Of a stretch of 64,000 nucleotides of DNA, positions 1 to 8,901 are shown piece by piece. Each line of letters starts with the position of its first letter. The stretch's first letter is position 1. The stretch is taken from positions 930,001-994,000 of the forward strand of contig JAKVNR010000001.1 in assembly GCA_022483245.1 (NCBI GenBank). Reading direction: 5' to 3'. A program made the position numbers and the translations under genes. A model generated the notes under the pieces. It saw only the letters and a program-made list of their open reading frames with translations, had not been told where the DNA came from and ran no database searches. This stretch comes from Lactobacillus sp. (GTDB lineage Bacteria > Bacillota > Bacilli > Lactobacillales > Lactobacillaceae).

Positions 1-1677
1 CACACTATTTTCGATGAAATGCTGGAAGTTTTTGCTAGTTTGCGGCAAGATGAACAAACGATCACGCGCTTATCCCTGCAGATTGCTGATCATCCTGAAG
101 ACCAAACTTTGCTCAAGCAATATGACAATTTATCTTTCCAATTTGAACAACGCGGCGGCTTTACTTATCAAGCCGAAATCAAAAGCGTGCTAAATGGATT
201 TAATTTTCCAGAATCAACTTGGCAGAAAAAAATTGGCACCCTGTCTGGCGGCGAGAAAACTCGGTTAGCTTTTGTTAAGTTGCTTTTGCAAAAGCCGCCT
301 CTTTTGCTGCTCGACGAACCTACGAACTACTTAGACCTAGATACGTTAGACTGGCTGGAAGCTTTCCTTAAAAATTATGATGGTGCCATTGTAGCCGTTT
401 CCCACGACCAGTACTTTCTTGACCACTTAGCAACCGAAATTTTTGAATTCCGGTTTGGACAATTAACTACTTTTAAAGGCAATTATTCTTCATACCTGCA
501 GCAACGAGCTTTGCGCGACCAAACGCAAGAAGCTGCTTATGAAAAACAGCAAGTGCAAATCAAACGCGATGAAGAATTTATTCAAAAAAACCTCGTTCGG
601 TCTTCAACTACTAAACGTGCCCAAAGCAGGCGCAAACGTTTAGATAAACTGGAGCGCATTCAGCCGCCTAAGTCTAAGCGCAAAGTGCGCATCAACTTTA
701 CGGCTGAACGTCCTTCTGGCAAAGAAGTGTTAATTTTAAAAGACTTAACAGTTGGCTATCCCGACCGCGCCATGATTAAAGACATGTCTTTACAAATCAA
801 TCAAGGTGAGCGCGTTGCCGTCATTGGCCCTAATGGGATTGGCAAATCCACCCTGGTCAAAACAATTATTAAACAACTGCCAATTTTAAGCGGCAGCATT
901 AAATACGGCGCTAGTTTGGATATCGGTTACTACGATCAGGAATTGCAGGCACTTGATCCGGGTAAAACAGTCCTAGACACGGTTTGGGACCGCCACCGTA
1001 TGATGCCGGAAGCGGATGTCCGCTCTATTTTAGCTAGTTTCTTATTTACCGCTAAAGATATTGATAAAACGGTTGGACAGCTATCCGGTGGGCAAAAAGC
1101 CCGCTTAACTTTGACGCTTTTATCATTGCAACATGATAATTTGCTGATTATGGACGAGCCGACCAACCACCTGGATATCGAAGCTAAAGAAGTGCTGGAA
1201 CAAGCGCTGCAAAAATTTAACGGAACTTTACTGTTTGTGTCACACGACCGATATTTCATTAATCAATTAGCTAATAAAATTGTAGTTGTACGCAATCAAG
1301 CAGCTAAAGTTTACAATGGCAACTATTCTTACTACTTGAATGAAAAGGCTAAGCAAGCTGCAGCTGCTGCTCAAGTTGATAAAACCACTTCAGCACCGGT
1401 TGCTGTTAAGCAAGGAAAGCTTGATTATCAGAGTCAAAAACAGCATGATACTGAAAAACGCCGCTTAACTAGAGCTGTTGAGCAAGCTGAAAAAAACATT
1501 TCAAAACTAGAAGCTCAACAAACGGATTTACAAAATAAAATGGCTCACCCAGCTGTGGCTAGCGATTTTGCTAAATTACAGCCTTTGCAAGAAGATTTGC
1601 AGGCAGTACAAACTAAACTAGATGAACAAAACCAAGCTTGGGAACAAGCAATGGAAGCTTTAGAAAATTTTGAGTAA
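1..1677 (+). CDS. ABC-F family ATP-binding protein, 5' end outside the window
   Basis: Two ABC ATPase domains lie on one chain with no membrane segment, the ABC-F arrangement (ribosome-associated translation factors or antibiotic-resistance proteins). The reading frame is open from base 1, so the N-terminus and first Walker A lie upstream. Visible: first signature LSGGEK and Walker B LLLLDEPTNYLD; a charged linker rich in R and K; second Walker A GPNGIGKST, signature LSGGQKARL and Walker B IMDEPTNHLD; then an Ala-rich stretch and a C-terminal coiled coil rich in Q, E and K. The C-terminal coiled coil recalls the YdiF/Uup subgroup, but the exact subfamily is inference. It converges on the L,D-transpeptidase gene and shares its terminator. 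Confidence 0.9.
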   Translation, partial: HTIFDEMLEVFASLRQDEQTITRLSLQIADHPEDQTLLKQYDNLSFQFEQRGGFTYQAEIKSVLNGFNFPESTWQKKIGTLSGGEKTRLAFVKLLLQKPPLLLLDEPTNYLDLDTLDWLEAFLKNYDGAIVAVSHDQYFLDHLATEIFEFRFGQLTTFKGNYSSYLQQRALRDQTQEAAYEKQQVQIKRDEEFIQKNLVRSSTTKRAQSRRKRLDKLERIQPPKSKRKVRINFTAERPSGKEVLILKDLTVGYPDRAMIKDMSLQINQGERVAVIGPNGIGKSTLVKTIIKQLPILSGSIKYGASLDIGYYDQELQALDPGKTVLDTVWDRHRMMPEADVRSILASFLFTAKDIDKTVGQLSGGQKARLTLTLLSLQHDNLLIMDEPTNHLDIEAKEVLEQALQKFNGTLLFVSHDRYFINQLANKIVVVRNQAAKVYNGNYSYYLNEKAKQAAAAAQVDKTTSAPVAVKQGKLDYQSQKQHDTEKRRLTRAVEQAEKNISKLEAQQTDLQNKMAHPAVASDFAKLQPLQEDLQAVQTKLDEQNQAWEQAMEALENFE

Positions 1678-1680
1678 ACA

Positions 1681-1723
1681 AAAAATGGATTCAGATCACA
1701 ATCGATGGTCTGAATCCATTTTT
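1681..1723. terminator. Bidirectional intrinsic terminator
   Basis: A 15-bp perfect inverted repeat (arms 1681-1695 and 1709-1723) starts with A's and ends with T's. It lies between the convergent ABC-F and L,D-transpeptidase genes and can serve both. Confidence 0.85.
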
Positions 1724-1736
1724 AATTTATTTGATG

Positions 1737-2909
1737 TTAGTAGATAATGACTGGTTCACCAGTTTCCACTACGTTCCAAACACTTTTAATCTCGCTTGGC
1801 TTAACATTGACGCAGCCATGTGAGCCGCCTTTTAGATAAGCAGTCTTGGACCAATCAGTCCGCCAGCTAGCATCATGAAAACCGCAACCAGACAGTGTAA
1901 ATGGCATCCAATACTTAACTTCTGACGAGTATGAAGAACCGTCATCATTTTTGCCTTTCAAAGTAGATGGCGATTGTTTGTACATGATGTACCACACACC
2001 CTTTGGCGTAGCGTCACCAGTCGTTGAATCCTGCGTACCGGTCACAATATCAGAAATCGTTAAGACATTGCGGCCATTGCGGTAAAACCATGCTTTCTGC
2101 TCACTGATTGAAACCACAATATAAGTGTGGCCCAAACCATGATTGCTCTTGCCGTAACCATGCGGTGCAGTTGAAAAACCTTGACCATACAGGTACTTGC
2201 TGCCGTCAACAGTCTCTTGCTTTTCATCAAAAGCTTTTTTCACAGCCTTTAAAGCCGCCGAATGCCAGACTCCCCAGCCATAAGATTGGTTGGTCACCCG
2301 GACTGTTGACCCGGTAGGAGTAGTGAAATCATAGCTTTTACCAAAAGTATCATTTTCGCTTGCAATTTCCTTGAGTTTTTTTTCTAAAGCGGGCGTTTGC
2401 AAGAATTGATAATGACCATTAGCATAGGCAACTTCCTTAATCAAACTAGCAGGCAATTTATAGTCATGTCCATTCAACTTATAAGTGACAGAGCGTTCCT
2501 TAAAAGCTAGCAGCCGCTGCTTGAGTTTATGCAAATCTGTAGAAGCAAATCGATACTGCTTTTTAGATGGAAAACTTGTATGCTGCTGGTTAAAAAAGCG
2601 CTTGGTGGTAGTTAAGTCAATTGCCTTTAGCTTAGCAACATGGTGAAATTTCACCCGGCCATCAAGTAAAACAGCCGTATTTTTGCTTTGCCGATTGACC
2701 TTTGCTTCGGCCTGCTTAACTGTTAAACCGCCAACCTTAATCCCATAAATCTTTACATCCTGATTAAAATGCTGACTGGTATAAGTTACGGTTTGGTGAA
2801 TTTTCCAGCCGCCGATCCCTAAAATTAGCAAAATAACGACTAGAATTATCCAAATAATCGGTTTTTGTTGTGATTTTTTAGCTTTATCCTTATCCAAACG
2901 GGATTCCAT
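1737..2909 (-). CDS. L,D-transpeptidase (YkuD domain)
   Basis: Predicted cell-wall L,D-transpeptidase of 390 aa. A lysine-rich N-terminus is followed by one transmembrane anchor (about residues 18-38), an extracellular linker domain of the kind often found before YkuD domains (about 45-230), and a C-terminal YkuD catalytic domain (about 255-390). The catalytic signature SHGCVN is present, with the nucleophile Cys at about residue 366. The family makes 3-3 peptidoglycan cross-links or anchors proteins; which applies here is unknown. It follows tsaD by 10 bp and probably ends that operon. The ATG start follows an AGGTGA SD. Confidence 0.9.
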   Translation of the reverse strand: MESRLDKDKAKKSQQKPIIWIILVVILLILGIGGWKIHQTVTYTSQHFNQDVKIYGIKVGGLTVKQAEAKVNRQSKNTAVLLDGRVKFHHVAKLKAIDLTTTKRFFNQQHTSFPSKKQYRFASTDLHKLKQRLLAFKERSVTYKLNGHDYKLPASLIKEVAYANGHYQFLQTPALEKKLKEIASENDTFGKSYDFTTPTGSTVRVTNQSYGWGVWHSAALKAVKKAFDEKQETVDGSKYLYGQGFSTAPHGYGKSNHGLGHTYIVVSISEQKAWFYRNGRNVLTISDIVTGTQDSTTGDATPKGVWYIMYKQSPSTLKGKNDDGSSYSSEVKYWMPFTLSGCGFHDASWRTDWSKTAYLKGGSHGCVNVKPSEIKSVWNVVETGEPVIIY

Positions 2910-2919
2910 TAATTATCAC

Positions 2920-3963
2920 CTAATTTAACATATGCTCCGCATATGGCAGTTCCAAAGATGGATCGGCATTCAAAGTCAGATCGGCGAATTTGCCAGCTTC
3001 AAATAAGTTGTAGGCTGCAGCACCAATCATCGCCGCATTATCACCGCATAATTTCAGCGGCGGCAAAATCACTTTTGGCTGCTGCTTTAACTGTTTGATT
3101 TCAGCGTTTAACCGCGTACGCAACCCTAAATTAGCTGCCACGCCTCCACCTAAAATAAATGTTTTTGGTTGATACTGCTGCAAAGCATGGACAGTTTTTT
3201 CAGCTAACACATCAATGACTGCTGCTTGGAAACTAGCTGCCAAATCTTTCTTATTCAATTTTTCATGAATCTGATCGGCATGGTGGGCAGTATTAATAAA
3301 CGCCGACTTCAAGCCGGAAAATGAAAAGTCATAATTATCCTCTTGCAGCATAGCCCGCGGGAAGTGGAATGTATCCTGACCTTCTTGTGCCCAGGCATCA
3401 ATTGTTTTACCAGCAGGATAATTAACTCCTAAAACTCGTCCAATCTTATCATAAGCTTCACCGGCAGCATCATCACGGGTATCACCAATAATTTCAAAGT
3501 TCAGTGGATCATGCATTAAAACTAGCTCGGTATGTCCGCCAGAAACTTGCAAAGCCAGGGCGGGATACGTAATTTCATCAGTTAGTTGCGCAGCCATAAT
3601 GTGACCCATAATATGATCAACACCAATTAGTGGCAATCCTGTTGCCATCGAGGCAGCTTTTGCAGCACTAACTCCAATCAGCAAGGCGCCAACTAAGCCT
3701 GGACCATAAGTTACAGCAATTGCGTCCAGGTCCTTCCAATCGGTTTCCGCTTCTGCCAAAGCTTCTTTAGTAATTTGCGTGATAACTTCAATATGATGCC
3801 GGCTTGCTACTTCTGGGACCACTCCACCAAAACGTTGGTGGCTTTTAATTTGAGTAGCGACCACTAATGATTCAATTTCACGCCCATTTTTAATGACCGC
3901 CGTCGATGTTTCGTCACATGAACTCTCATAAGCTAAAATTCGTACGTCTTTTTTTGCTGACAT
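2920..3963 (-). CDS. tsaD: tRNA N6-adenosine threonylcarbamoyltransferase TsaD
   Basis: Catalytic subunit that transfers threonylcarbamoyl onto A37 of ANN-decoding tRNAs, working with TsaB, TsaC and TsaE. The Kae1/Qri7 fold is clear: metal-binding motif HIMGH at about residues 111-115, SGGHTELV, and the C-terminal nucleotide-binding GGGVAAN. The ATG at 3963 (MSAKKDVRI) gives the usual length of 347 aa; an upstream in-frame ATG would add 16 unconserved, Cys-rich residues. It lies downstream of rimI and tsaB, the standard Firmicute cluster. Confidence 0.95.
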   Translation of the reverse strand: MSAKKDVRILAYESSCDETSTAVIKNGREIESLVVATQIKSHQRFGGVVPEVASRHHIEVITQITKEALAEAETDWKDLDAIAVTYGPGLVGALLIGVSAAKAASMATGLPLIGVDHIMGHIMAAQLTDEITYPALALQVSGGHTELVLMHDPLNFEIIGDTRDDAAGEAYDKIGRVLGVNYPAGKTIDAWAQEGQDTFHFPRAMLQEDNYDFSFSGLKSAFINTAHHADQIHEKLNKKDLAASFQAAVIDVLAEKTVHALQQYQPKTFILGGGVAANLGLRTRLNAEIKQLKQQPKVILPPLKLCGDNAAMIGAAAYNLFEAGKFADLTLNADPSLELPYAEHMLN

Positions 3964-3979
3964 GCAAAAACTTCTTTCT

Positions 3980-4510
3980 TTAGAGCAGCTTGAGCACCAT
4001 ATCGAGCCCATCTACTTTAATATCATCATAATAATTGTGTCTCACAAAATTTGGTTGAAAACCAAATTTGCGGTAGAGTCGCTGTGCTGGTTCGTTATCA
4101 ATTCTAACTTCCAAACTCAAATGATGAATTTGGTAGTCGCGAGCCCGATCAATGATTAATTGCAACAAATAGCTGCCAATTCCGCGCTCTTGCACCGTGG
4201 GGATAACAGCTAAATTAGTAATATGCGCTTCATGCCCATTAAAATGCGCACCAATAAAGCCTACCAACTGAGACCGTGACCAAACGTTTACATACAAACT
4301 GTCATCACGTTGTAATTCACGTTCAAATGCAGACTGTGACCAAGGACTATACCCTTGATAAACCAGACGTTGAGCAAAGTACATTTTTTCAGCATCTTGC
4401 ACCTGTGCTTGTGTTAAGCGTAAATGCAAATCTGACAATTGCAACGTTTGCGGTTCAATTGTCAATTCACTGGGTAAGTGCCTAAAAAAGCTGCTAAACT
4501 TCTTCAACAT
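3980..4510 (-). CDS. rimI: Ribosomal protein S18 alanine N-acetyltransferase RimI
   Basis: GNAT-fold acetyltransferase that acetylates the N-terminal Ala of S18. The acetyl-CoA binding loop is visible as [11 protein letters not shown], followed by the RLYRKFGF segment typical of RimI (NxxAxxLYxKxGF type). The protein is about 176 aa, with a roughly 35-residue N-terminal extension before the core. The ATG at 4510 is preceded by an AGGAT SD-like sequence; a TTG at 4528 is a weaker alternative. It overlaps the tsaB end, so the two are translationally coupled. The tsaB-rimI-tsaD order supports the name. Confidence 0.9.
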   Translation of the reverse strand: MLKKFSSFFRHLPSELTIEPQTLQLSDLHLRLTQAQVQDAEKMYFAQRLVYQGYSPWSQSAFERELQRDDSLYVNVWSRSQLVGFIGAHFNGHEAHITNLAVIPTVQERGIGSYLLQLIIDRARDYQIHHLSLEVRIDNEPAQRLYRKFGFQPNFVRHNYYDDIKVDGLDMVLKLL

Positions 4511-5240
4511 AGTCGCTATCCTGGCCAAATGGCTTACCAGTTTTACGATGCCAATCCATTTCAGCCTGTGTCCGCCGCAAATAACGTGGCAAAGCTTGAT
4601 CAGGGTCGATCGTTTGAGCTGACAGAGCTAATTTACCTAAATGACTAGCGTGCACTTGGTTATCGTCGCCTTCAGCAAAAGTTAATTCTAACGCTGGTAA
4701 TGCTGTCTTAATTGCCTCTGCACGTTCAATTAAACCAGTCCCAGCCAAAATAACCTTAGTCTTGCCCTGTTCGGCAGCTGCTTTCTCAATTCCGGCCAAT
4801 AACTTGTCTAAATGATAATGCCCATCTGCCATCACATTAACCGGCTGGCCATTTTTCATAATATAGGCTCCGGCAAAAAAGTTGTCATTGCGCGCATCCA
4901 AGGCTGACACAATTAAAGCATCTGATTGAGCAAAATTATCAGCTAAAATTTCCAGCGTTGATAAGCCAACCAAATCTTTATGCAAAATTGAAGCAAACAT
5001 TTTTACTGTCGTTACGCCAATCCGCAAGCCTGTGTATGAGCCTGGCCCAAGCGCCACCGCAAAACGATTGATATCAGTCAGCTGCCAACCTGCTTGATGT
5101 AAAAGTTTGTCGATCAATGGATCTAGATGCTCACTATGATTGCGGCGATCTGTTTCTTCAGCCGAAAATAAAGTTGTTTGATCCTCTGTCAGTGCAACGC
5201 TTAAATTGCTGGTTGCAGTTGAGATACTTAAAATTTTCAT
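4494..5240 (-). CDS. tsaB: tRNA threonylcarbamoyladenosine biosynthesis protein TsaB
   Basis: Kae1-like partner (YeaZ) of TsaD, 248 aa, needed for t6A37 formation as a TsaD-binding scaffold. The N-terminal MKILSISTATSNLSVAL and the loop GPGSYTGLRIG (about residues 64-74) are diagnostic. The catalytic metal motif of TsaD is absent, as expected for TsaB. It overlaps folT by 4 bp (ATGA) upstream and rimI downstream. Confidence 0.95.
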   Translation of the reverse strand: MKILSISTATSNLSVALTEDQTTLFSAEETDRRNHSEHLDPLIDKLLHQAGWQLTDINRFAVALGPGSYTGLRIGVTTVKMFASILHKDLVGLSTLEILADNFAQSDALIVSALDARNDNFFAGAYIMKNGQPVNVMADGHYHLDKLLAGIEKAAAEQGKTKVILAGTGLIERAEAIKTALPALELTFAEGDDNQVHASHLGKLALSAQTIDPDQALPRYLRRTQAEMDWHRKTGKPFGQDSDYVEEV

Positions 5241-5740
5241 GATTTATGAAGCCACTTTTCTGTTTTTATGCGCCCCACGGCTGGCAAGACAAGCCAAGCC
5301 ACCAAAATCTGGAACCAAGGCGTAATCAATTCTTTCAACAATCGCTGTGCAAAAGCTGCTTTCAAATTCAGCCCATACATTAAATGCAACCAGTAAGTAT
5401 TCAACAACATGTTGACAAAAATAGTCACTAAAATGGTTGCGGCTGCTATCCGCCATAACTTTATTGGCTTTTGATATAAAAACCAACCATAAATAAAAAC
5501 TGCTAGCATGGCCGAAAAAGTGAAGCCCAAAAAGAAGCCGCCTTCTTGTCCGAAAATTGCCGATGATAGCAAATCAGTTGCGGCAGCTCCTAAACTGCCC
5601 CACCATGGTCCATAAAAATATGCTAACAGCATTAAGCCCAAAAAGCCCAAGCCGACTTTCACAGTTGCTGGTCCAAAACTGAACCGTTGAAAAACAATAT
5701 TAATCGCAACTAAAATTCCTAAAAATACTAGCTGCTGCAA
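5237..5740 (-). CDS. folT: ECF transporter S component, probably folate-specific (FolT-like)
   Basis: Small hydrophobic protein (about 167 aa) with six predicted membrane helices. The conserved MLLNTYWLHLMYG segment resembles the substrate-binding region of FolT folate receptors. It would dock on the shared EcfA1-EcfA2-EcfT module, whose genes lie at 54.1-56.5 kb. The start is uncertain: the only conventional start is TTG at 5740, with no SD. The frame stays open upstream to an ATT codon near 5777, about 11 nt behind an AAGGTGG stretch, so a non-standard start adding about 12 residues is possible. Folate specificity is by resemblance only. Confidence 0.75.
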   Translation of the reverse strand: MQQLVFLGILVAINIVFQRFSFGPATVKVGLGFLGLMLLAYFYGPWWGSLGAAATDLLSSAIFGQEGGFFLGFTFSAMLAVFIYGWFLYQKPIKLWRIAAATILVTIFVNMLLNTYWLHLMYGLNLKAAFAQRLLKELITPWFQILVAWLVLPAVGRIKTEKWLHKS

Positions 5741-5759
5741 ATTCAGTGATTGATGATGC

Positions 5760-6500
5760 TTAAAAATTGGTTTCTTTATCCACCTTTCTCCACTTAATAA
5801 GGGCTAAAGCATTTTTTTGACCTGCGCTCATTATCTCATGCTGACTGCTCTGTTCGGACACAGTCAGCAGTGAATCGACCATTTGACCATATTGTACTTC
5901 TTGGTCGAACTGAATCAATAAACTTGCTGGTTCATATTGGTTCAAAAAATCGCGTCCCAACGGATCCGTCATCCATACGAAGTAATTAGCATTGTCAACG
6001 TGGTGATTTGTATCCAGATCATCATAACGCACTAAGTACGAGCCTTTTTTATCATATTCTGCTAACGGACGCAAGCGCTTGATCCGCTTTCCGCGCACAT
6101 TAGCTTCTTGCACCAGCGGCGATAGCAAATCAGCTGTTGGCGTGACCATTTTACGCTGAGCCAAATCCAGAATAACCCACTGACTGTGAACGGTAATTAG
6201 TTCTTCGCCTGCGCTAGTTTCAACGCCAAAATCCCGGTAACAGAAGAAACGATTAAAGCCTTTAGCTTCCGTAGTCAGGACTACTTGCTCACTGCCTCTT
6301 GGCCAACGCTTAAAATCAAATTGATATTGCGTGACGACCCAGCCCAAATTTTTTGTCAAAAAATCTTTCGTTCCAAGACCAATTTGACTCAATTGCAAAT
6401 TTGAAATATGCATCATGAGCTTAATCAGGGCTGACAATTTTAACTTACCCTGTTCATCACAATCCATAAATTGTATTTGATAATTTAAGCGATATTTCAT
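5760..6500 (-). CDS. Acyl-[acyl-carrier-protein] thioesterase
   Basis: Double hot-dog protein of 246 aa of the FatA/FatB-like bacterial family, which releases fatty acids from ACP. The N-terminal hot dog opens with a YxIQFxDCDEQGKLKLSAL segment. The second repeat carries YDDLDTNHHVDNANYFVWM, containing the conserved Asn/His typical of the catalytic site. The start overlaps the rsmI stop (ATGA), so it belongs to the tmk-tsaD operon. The physiological substrate is not visible from sequence. Confidence 0.88.
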   Translation of the reverse strand: MKYRLNYQIQFMDCDEQGKLKLSALIKLMMHISNLQLSQIGLGTKDFLTKNLGWVVTQYQFDFKRWPRGSEQVVLTTEAKGFNRFFCYRDFGVETSAGEELITVHSQWVILDLAQRKMVTPTADLLSPLVQEANVRGKRIKRLRPLAEYDKKGSYLVRYDDLDTNHHVDNANYFVWMTDPLGRDFLNQYEPASLLIQFDQEVQYGQMVDSLLTVSEQSSQHEIMSAGQKNALALIKWRKVDKETNF

Positions 6501-7357
6501 GCTTGCCTCTCATGGTATCGATCATAAAGTTGATTCTTGGAAATGCCAGCTTGTTTAGCAACTGCCTTAATCGCATCTTTTTTGCTATTGCCAGTTGCAA
6601 CAAGCTGATCAACTTGTTCAAATAAATCTGGCCAACTGATAGTTTGTGTTTTTTCAGCAGCTGGTGACACTAACACTACGTATTCTCCGCGGGGATCATG
6701 ATCTTGAAAATAGTCATTAATTTCTTCCAAATTCCCCCGCAAAAATTCTTCATGAACTTTTGTTAATTCCCGTGCCAAACAAATCTGCCGGTCTGGTGCA
6801 AAAATTTTTGCCATATTAGCTACTGTTTTACGCAGGCGATGCGGTGCCTCATAAAAAATAGACGTCCCTTGAAACTGGTTCATCTGTTCAAAATAAGGCC
6901 GCTGTTCACTAGCCTTACGTGGTAAAAAGCCATAATAAGTCATTGGTTGAGCATCAAAGCCCGAGGCAATTACGGCCGTAGCAAAGGCAGATGGCCCTGG
7001 CAGGGGCACGACTGGCACTTGTGCCTCAATGCAAGCTTGCACCAAGATAAAGCCAGGATCTGAGATAACTGGCATCCCCGCATCAGAGATTTCAGCAATT
7101 ACAGCCCCCTCTTGCATCATTTTAACTAATTCAGGTGCTCGTGCTTCAGAATTATACTTATGAAAAGATAGCAATTTATTATGCACGCCAATTGCCTTCA
7201 GGAGCACGCCGCTTGTCCGAGTATCCTCGCAAGCAATATAATCTGCATTTTGCAGAACTTTTTTTGCTCGGATGGTGATATCTTCCAAGTTGCCGATCGG
7301 CGTTGGGACCAAATATAATTTGCCGCCAGTTTGTTCAAAGCTACTTTGCTTTTGCAT
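6497..7357 (-). CDS. rsmI: 16S rRNA (cytidine(1402)-2'-O)-methyltransferase RsmI
   Basis: Tetrapyrrole-methylase-fold SAM enzyme that 2'-O-methylates C1402 in the decoding centre. The N-terminal LYLVPTPIGNLEDITIRA and the ACEDTRTSG motif are characteristic, followed by GPSAFATAVIASG. The product is 286 aa. The ATG at 7357 follows a strong AAGGGGGC SD and overlaps the end of yabA by 17 nt; a longer frame adds 12 unconserved residues. The yabA-rsmI order matches Bacillus yabA-yabC. Confidence 0.95.
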   Translation of the reverse strand: MQKQSSFEQTGGKLYLVPTPIGNLEDITIRAKKVLQNADYIACEDTRTSGVLLKAIGVHNKLLSFHKYNSEARAPELVKMMQEGAVIAEISDAGMPVISDPGFILVQACIEAQVPVVPLPGPSAFATAVIASGFDAQPMTYYGFLPRKASEQRPYFEQMNQFQGTSIFYEAPHRLRKTVANMAKIFAPDRQICLARELTKVHEEFLRGNLEEINDYFQDHDPRGEYVVLVSPAAEKTQTISWPDLFEQVDQLVATGNSKKDAIKAVAKQAGISKNQLYDRYHERQA

Positions 7358-7703
7358 GCTTGCCCCCTTGTTTACGCTCTTTAGCATTAACAAAATTATC
7401 TAAAATATCCAAGCAAAAAATGCAATCATTGCCTGCTTCTCGATGCGAACCGTAATACATATTGCAAATATGGTAGCCAGACTTATAGATTGACCGCAGC
7501 GATTCCAGACCCGGTTGCCGCTTTTTAGCATCAGGAACCGTTTGGCTCAATTTATTGATTTTTTCGCGCAACAATTGGTTTTCGACCTTAAGCTCAGTAT
7601 TTTCTTTTAATGCATCAAGGATATCATTTTCCAGCTGCGCAACAGTGTTAGTCATTTTTTCTAAACTGCGATGCAGTTCATCTAATTGTGAGTACGGATC
7701 CAC
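7341..7703 (-). CDS. yabA: DNA replication initiation control protein YabA
   Basis: Zinc-binding regulator that bridges DnaA and DnaN to limit initiation. Residues 1-60 form a leucine-zipper-like coiled coil. The C-terminal domain has the zinc ligands HxC (HIC) and CxxC (CIFC) spaced by about 14 residues. The product is 120 aa, a normal length. The start is GTG at 7703, read from an AGGT SD. In Bacillus ricT (yaaT) lies between holB and yabA; here only about 10 bp separate them. Confidence 0.93.
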   Translation of the reverse strand: MDPYSQLDELHRSLEKMTNTVAQLENDILDALKENTELKVENQLLREKINKLSQTVPDAKKRQPGLESLRSIYKSGYHICNMYYGSHREAGNDCIFCLDILDNFVNAKERKQGGKHAKAK

Positions 7704-7713
7704 TTTGTTTTAC

Positions 7714-8571
7714 CTACCGTTCAAACTTCAACACTAAATAATCTAGACAATTTCTGAAACTAACATTACTATACAACATCTGGTCGATTTGCATGAGCAA
7801 ACGCAACATTTTGATACCAGCTGACCGTGTTTTCTCTTGCTGGCTCGCATTTAAAGCCGCTTGCTTCAACCGAATAATCACTAATTTTTGATCTGCCGGA
7901 TTTTTAACAGTTTGCCCCAGCTCATGGGCTGTAAGCAAGGCTAGACTCTCACCCGTCACTATTTCTTCATAAAAAGTTTGAGTAGTCTTAGTTAAACCAT
8001 CAGGGGCAGATAAACTTTCAATTTCAGTTTGACTTAACCCAGCCGCTAATAAATCAGCTTGGGTTGAATCAGTTAAACTTTCTTGCTCAAAGTTCAAAAT
8101 CTGCGTCCGCGACCTAATGGTTGGCAAAACTTGATCTTCATTATTGGCAATTAAAATAGTGACCACTGGCGCAACTGGTTCTTCAAGCAGATTAAGCAAA
8201 GCATTAGCTGCACTCATCGTCAGTCGTTCAGCTTGTTCAATAATAAAAAAGCGCTGCTGACTTTCGGTCGGGCTTTTGGCCAATTCTTCTTTGAGCGGCC
8301 GTACCTGTTTAATTGATAAGCTCTGTCCTGTCGGCTGCACTTGTACCACATCAGGAAAGTTTCCAGCTAAAATGCGCTGACAATTGCGGCAGATACCATC
8401 CGGCCGCTGCTGGCCTAAACAGTTTGCCGCACACGCTAACCATAAGGCAGTCAACCCTGCCCGCCGCTCGTCTAAATCAAGAAACAAATAGGCGTGAGCT
8501 AGCTGACCATGATCTAGCGCCCGTTTGAGTTCAGCTGCCTTAGTTTGGTCAATTTGGTCAAATGCTTCCAT
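7714..8571 (-). CDS. holB: DNA polymerase III subunit delta' (HolB)
   Basis: Clamp-loader subunit paralogous to DnaX, 285 aa. It has the HAYLF segment, a zinc cluster (Cys 47, 51, 61, 64), LLNLLEEP and the sensor-like IRSRTQ motif. The expected P-loop GxxGxGK is replaced by LDLDERRAG, so nucleotide binding is doubtful, as is known for delta' of E. coli. The ATG at 8571 lies one base after the darA stop; an upstream in-frame TTG is less likely. Gene order tmk-darA-holB-yabA supports the name. Confidence 0.92.
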   Translation of the reverse strand: MEAFDQIDQTKAAELKRALDHGQLAHAYLFLDLDERRAGLTALWLACAANCLGQQRPDGICRNCQRILAGNFPDVVQVQPTGQSLSIKQVRPLKEELAKSPTESQQRFFIIEQAERLTMSAANALLNLLEEPVAPVVTILIANNEDQVLPTIRSRTQILNFEQESLTDSTQADLLAAGLSQTEIESLSAPDGLTKTTQTFYEEIVTGESLALLTAHELGQTVKNPADQKLVIIRLKQAALNASQQEKTRSAGIKMLRLLMQIDQMLYSNVSFRNCLDYLVLKFER

Positions 8572-8572
8572 A

Positions 8573-8896
8573 TTAGAACCGTTTAAATTGTTCAACGTCT
8601 AAGACAAAGACTGTCGCCCCGCCGACTGACACTTTTACCGGCTGCGTTTGTGCCGAGCTCATGCTTGATCCTAACTGGCTTTGCACATATTCTTCACGTT
8701 GATGGGAAGATAAGCGGATTGTACCCAAGACCTCAGGCACATCTTCATCTGCAGTCCCGATTAAGAAGGTCGTGTTGCCAGCCCGTAAAAAGCCACCGGT
8801 AGTTGATAACTTAGTGGCACGAATTCCATTTTTCACAAAGCGCTGACTCAGTTCTTCAGCGTCTTTATTTTGAACAATAGCAATAATTAATTTCAT
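8573..8896 (-). CDS. darA: Cyclic-di-AMP receptor DarA (PstA/YaaQ)
   Basis: PII-like signalling protein of 107 aa. It starts MKLIIAIVQNKDAE, carries the KLSTTGGFLRAGNTTFLIG ligand-loop region and ends with a short beta segment, all typical of YaaQ/DarA trimers that bind c-di-AMP. The ATG at 8896 follows GAGGA with 9-nt spacing. The SD overlaps the tmk stop codon, so translation is coupled. The downstream effect of DarA is unknown in most species. Confidence 0.92.
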   Translation of the reverse strand: MKLIIAIVQNKDAEELSQRFVKNGIRATKLSTTGGFLRAGNTTFLIGTADEDVPEVLGTIRLSSHQREEYVQSQLGSSMSSAQTQPVKVSVGGATVFVLDVEQFKRF

Positions 8897-8901
8897 TAAG
8901 A

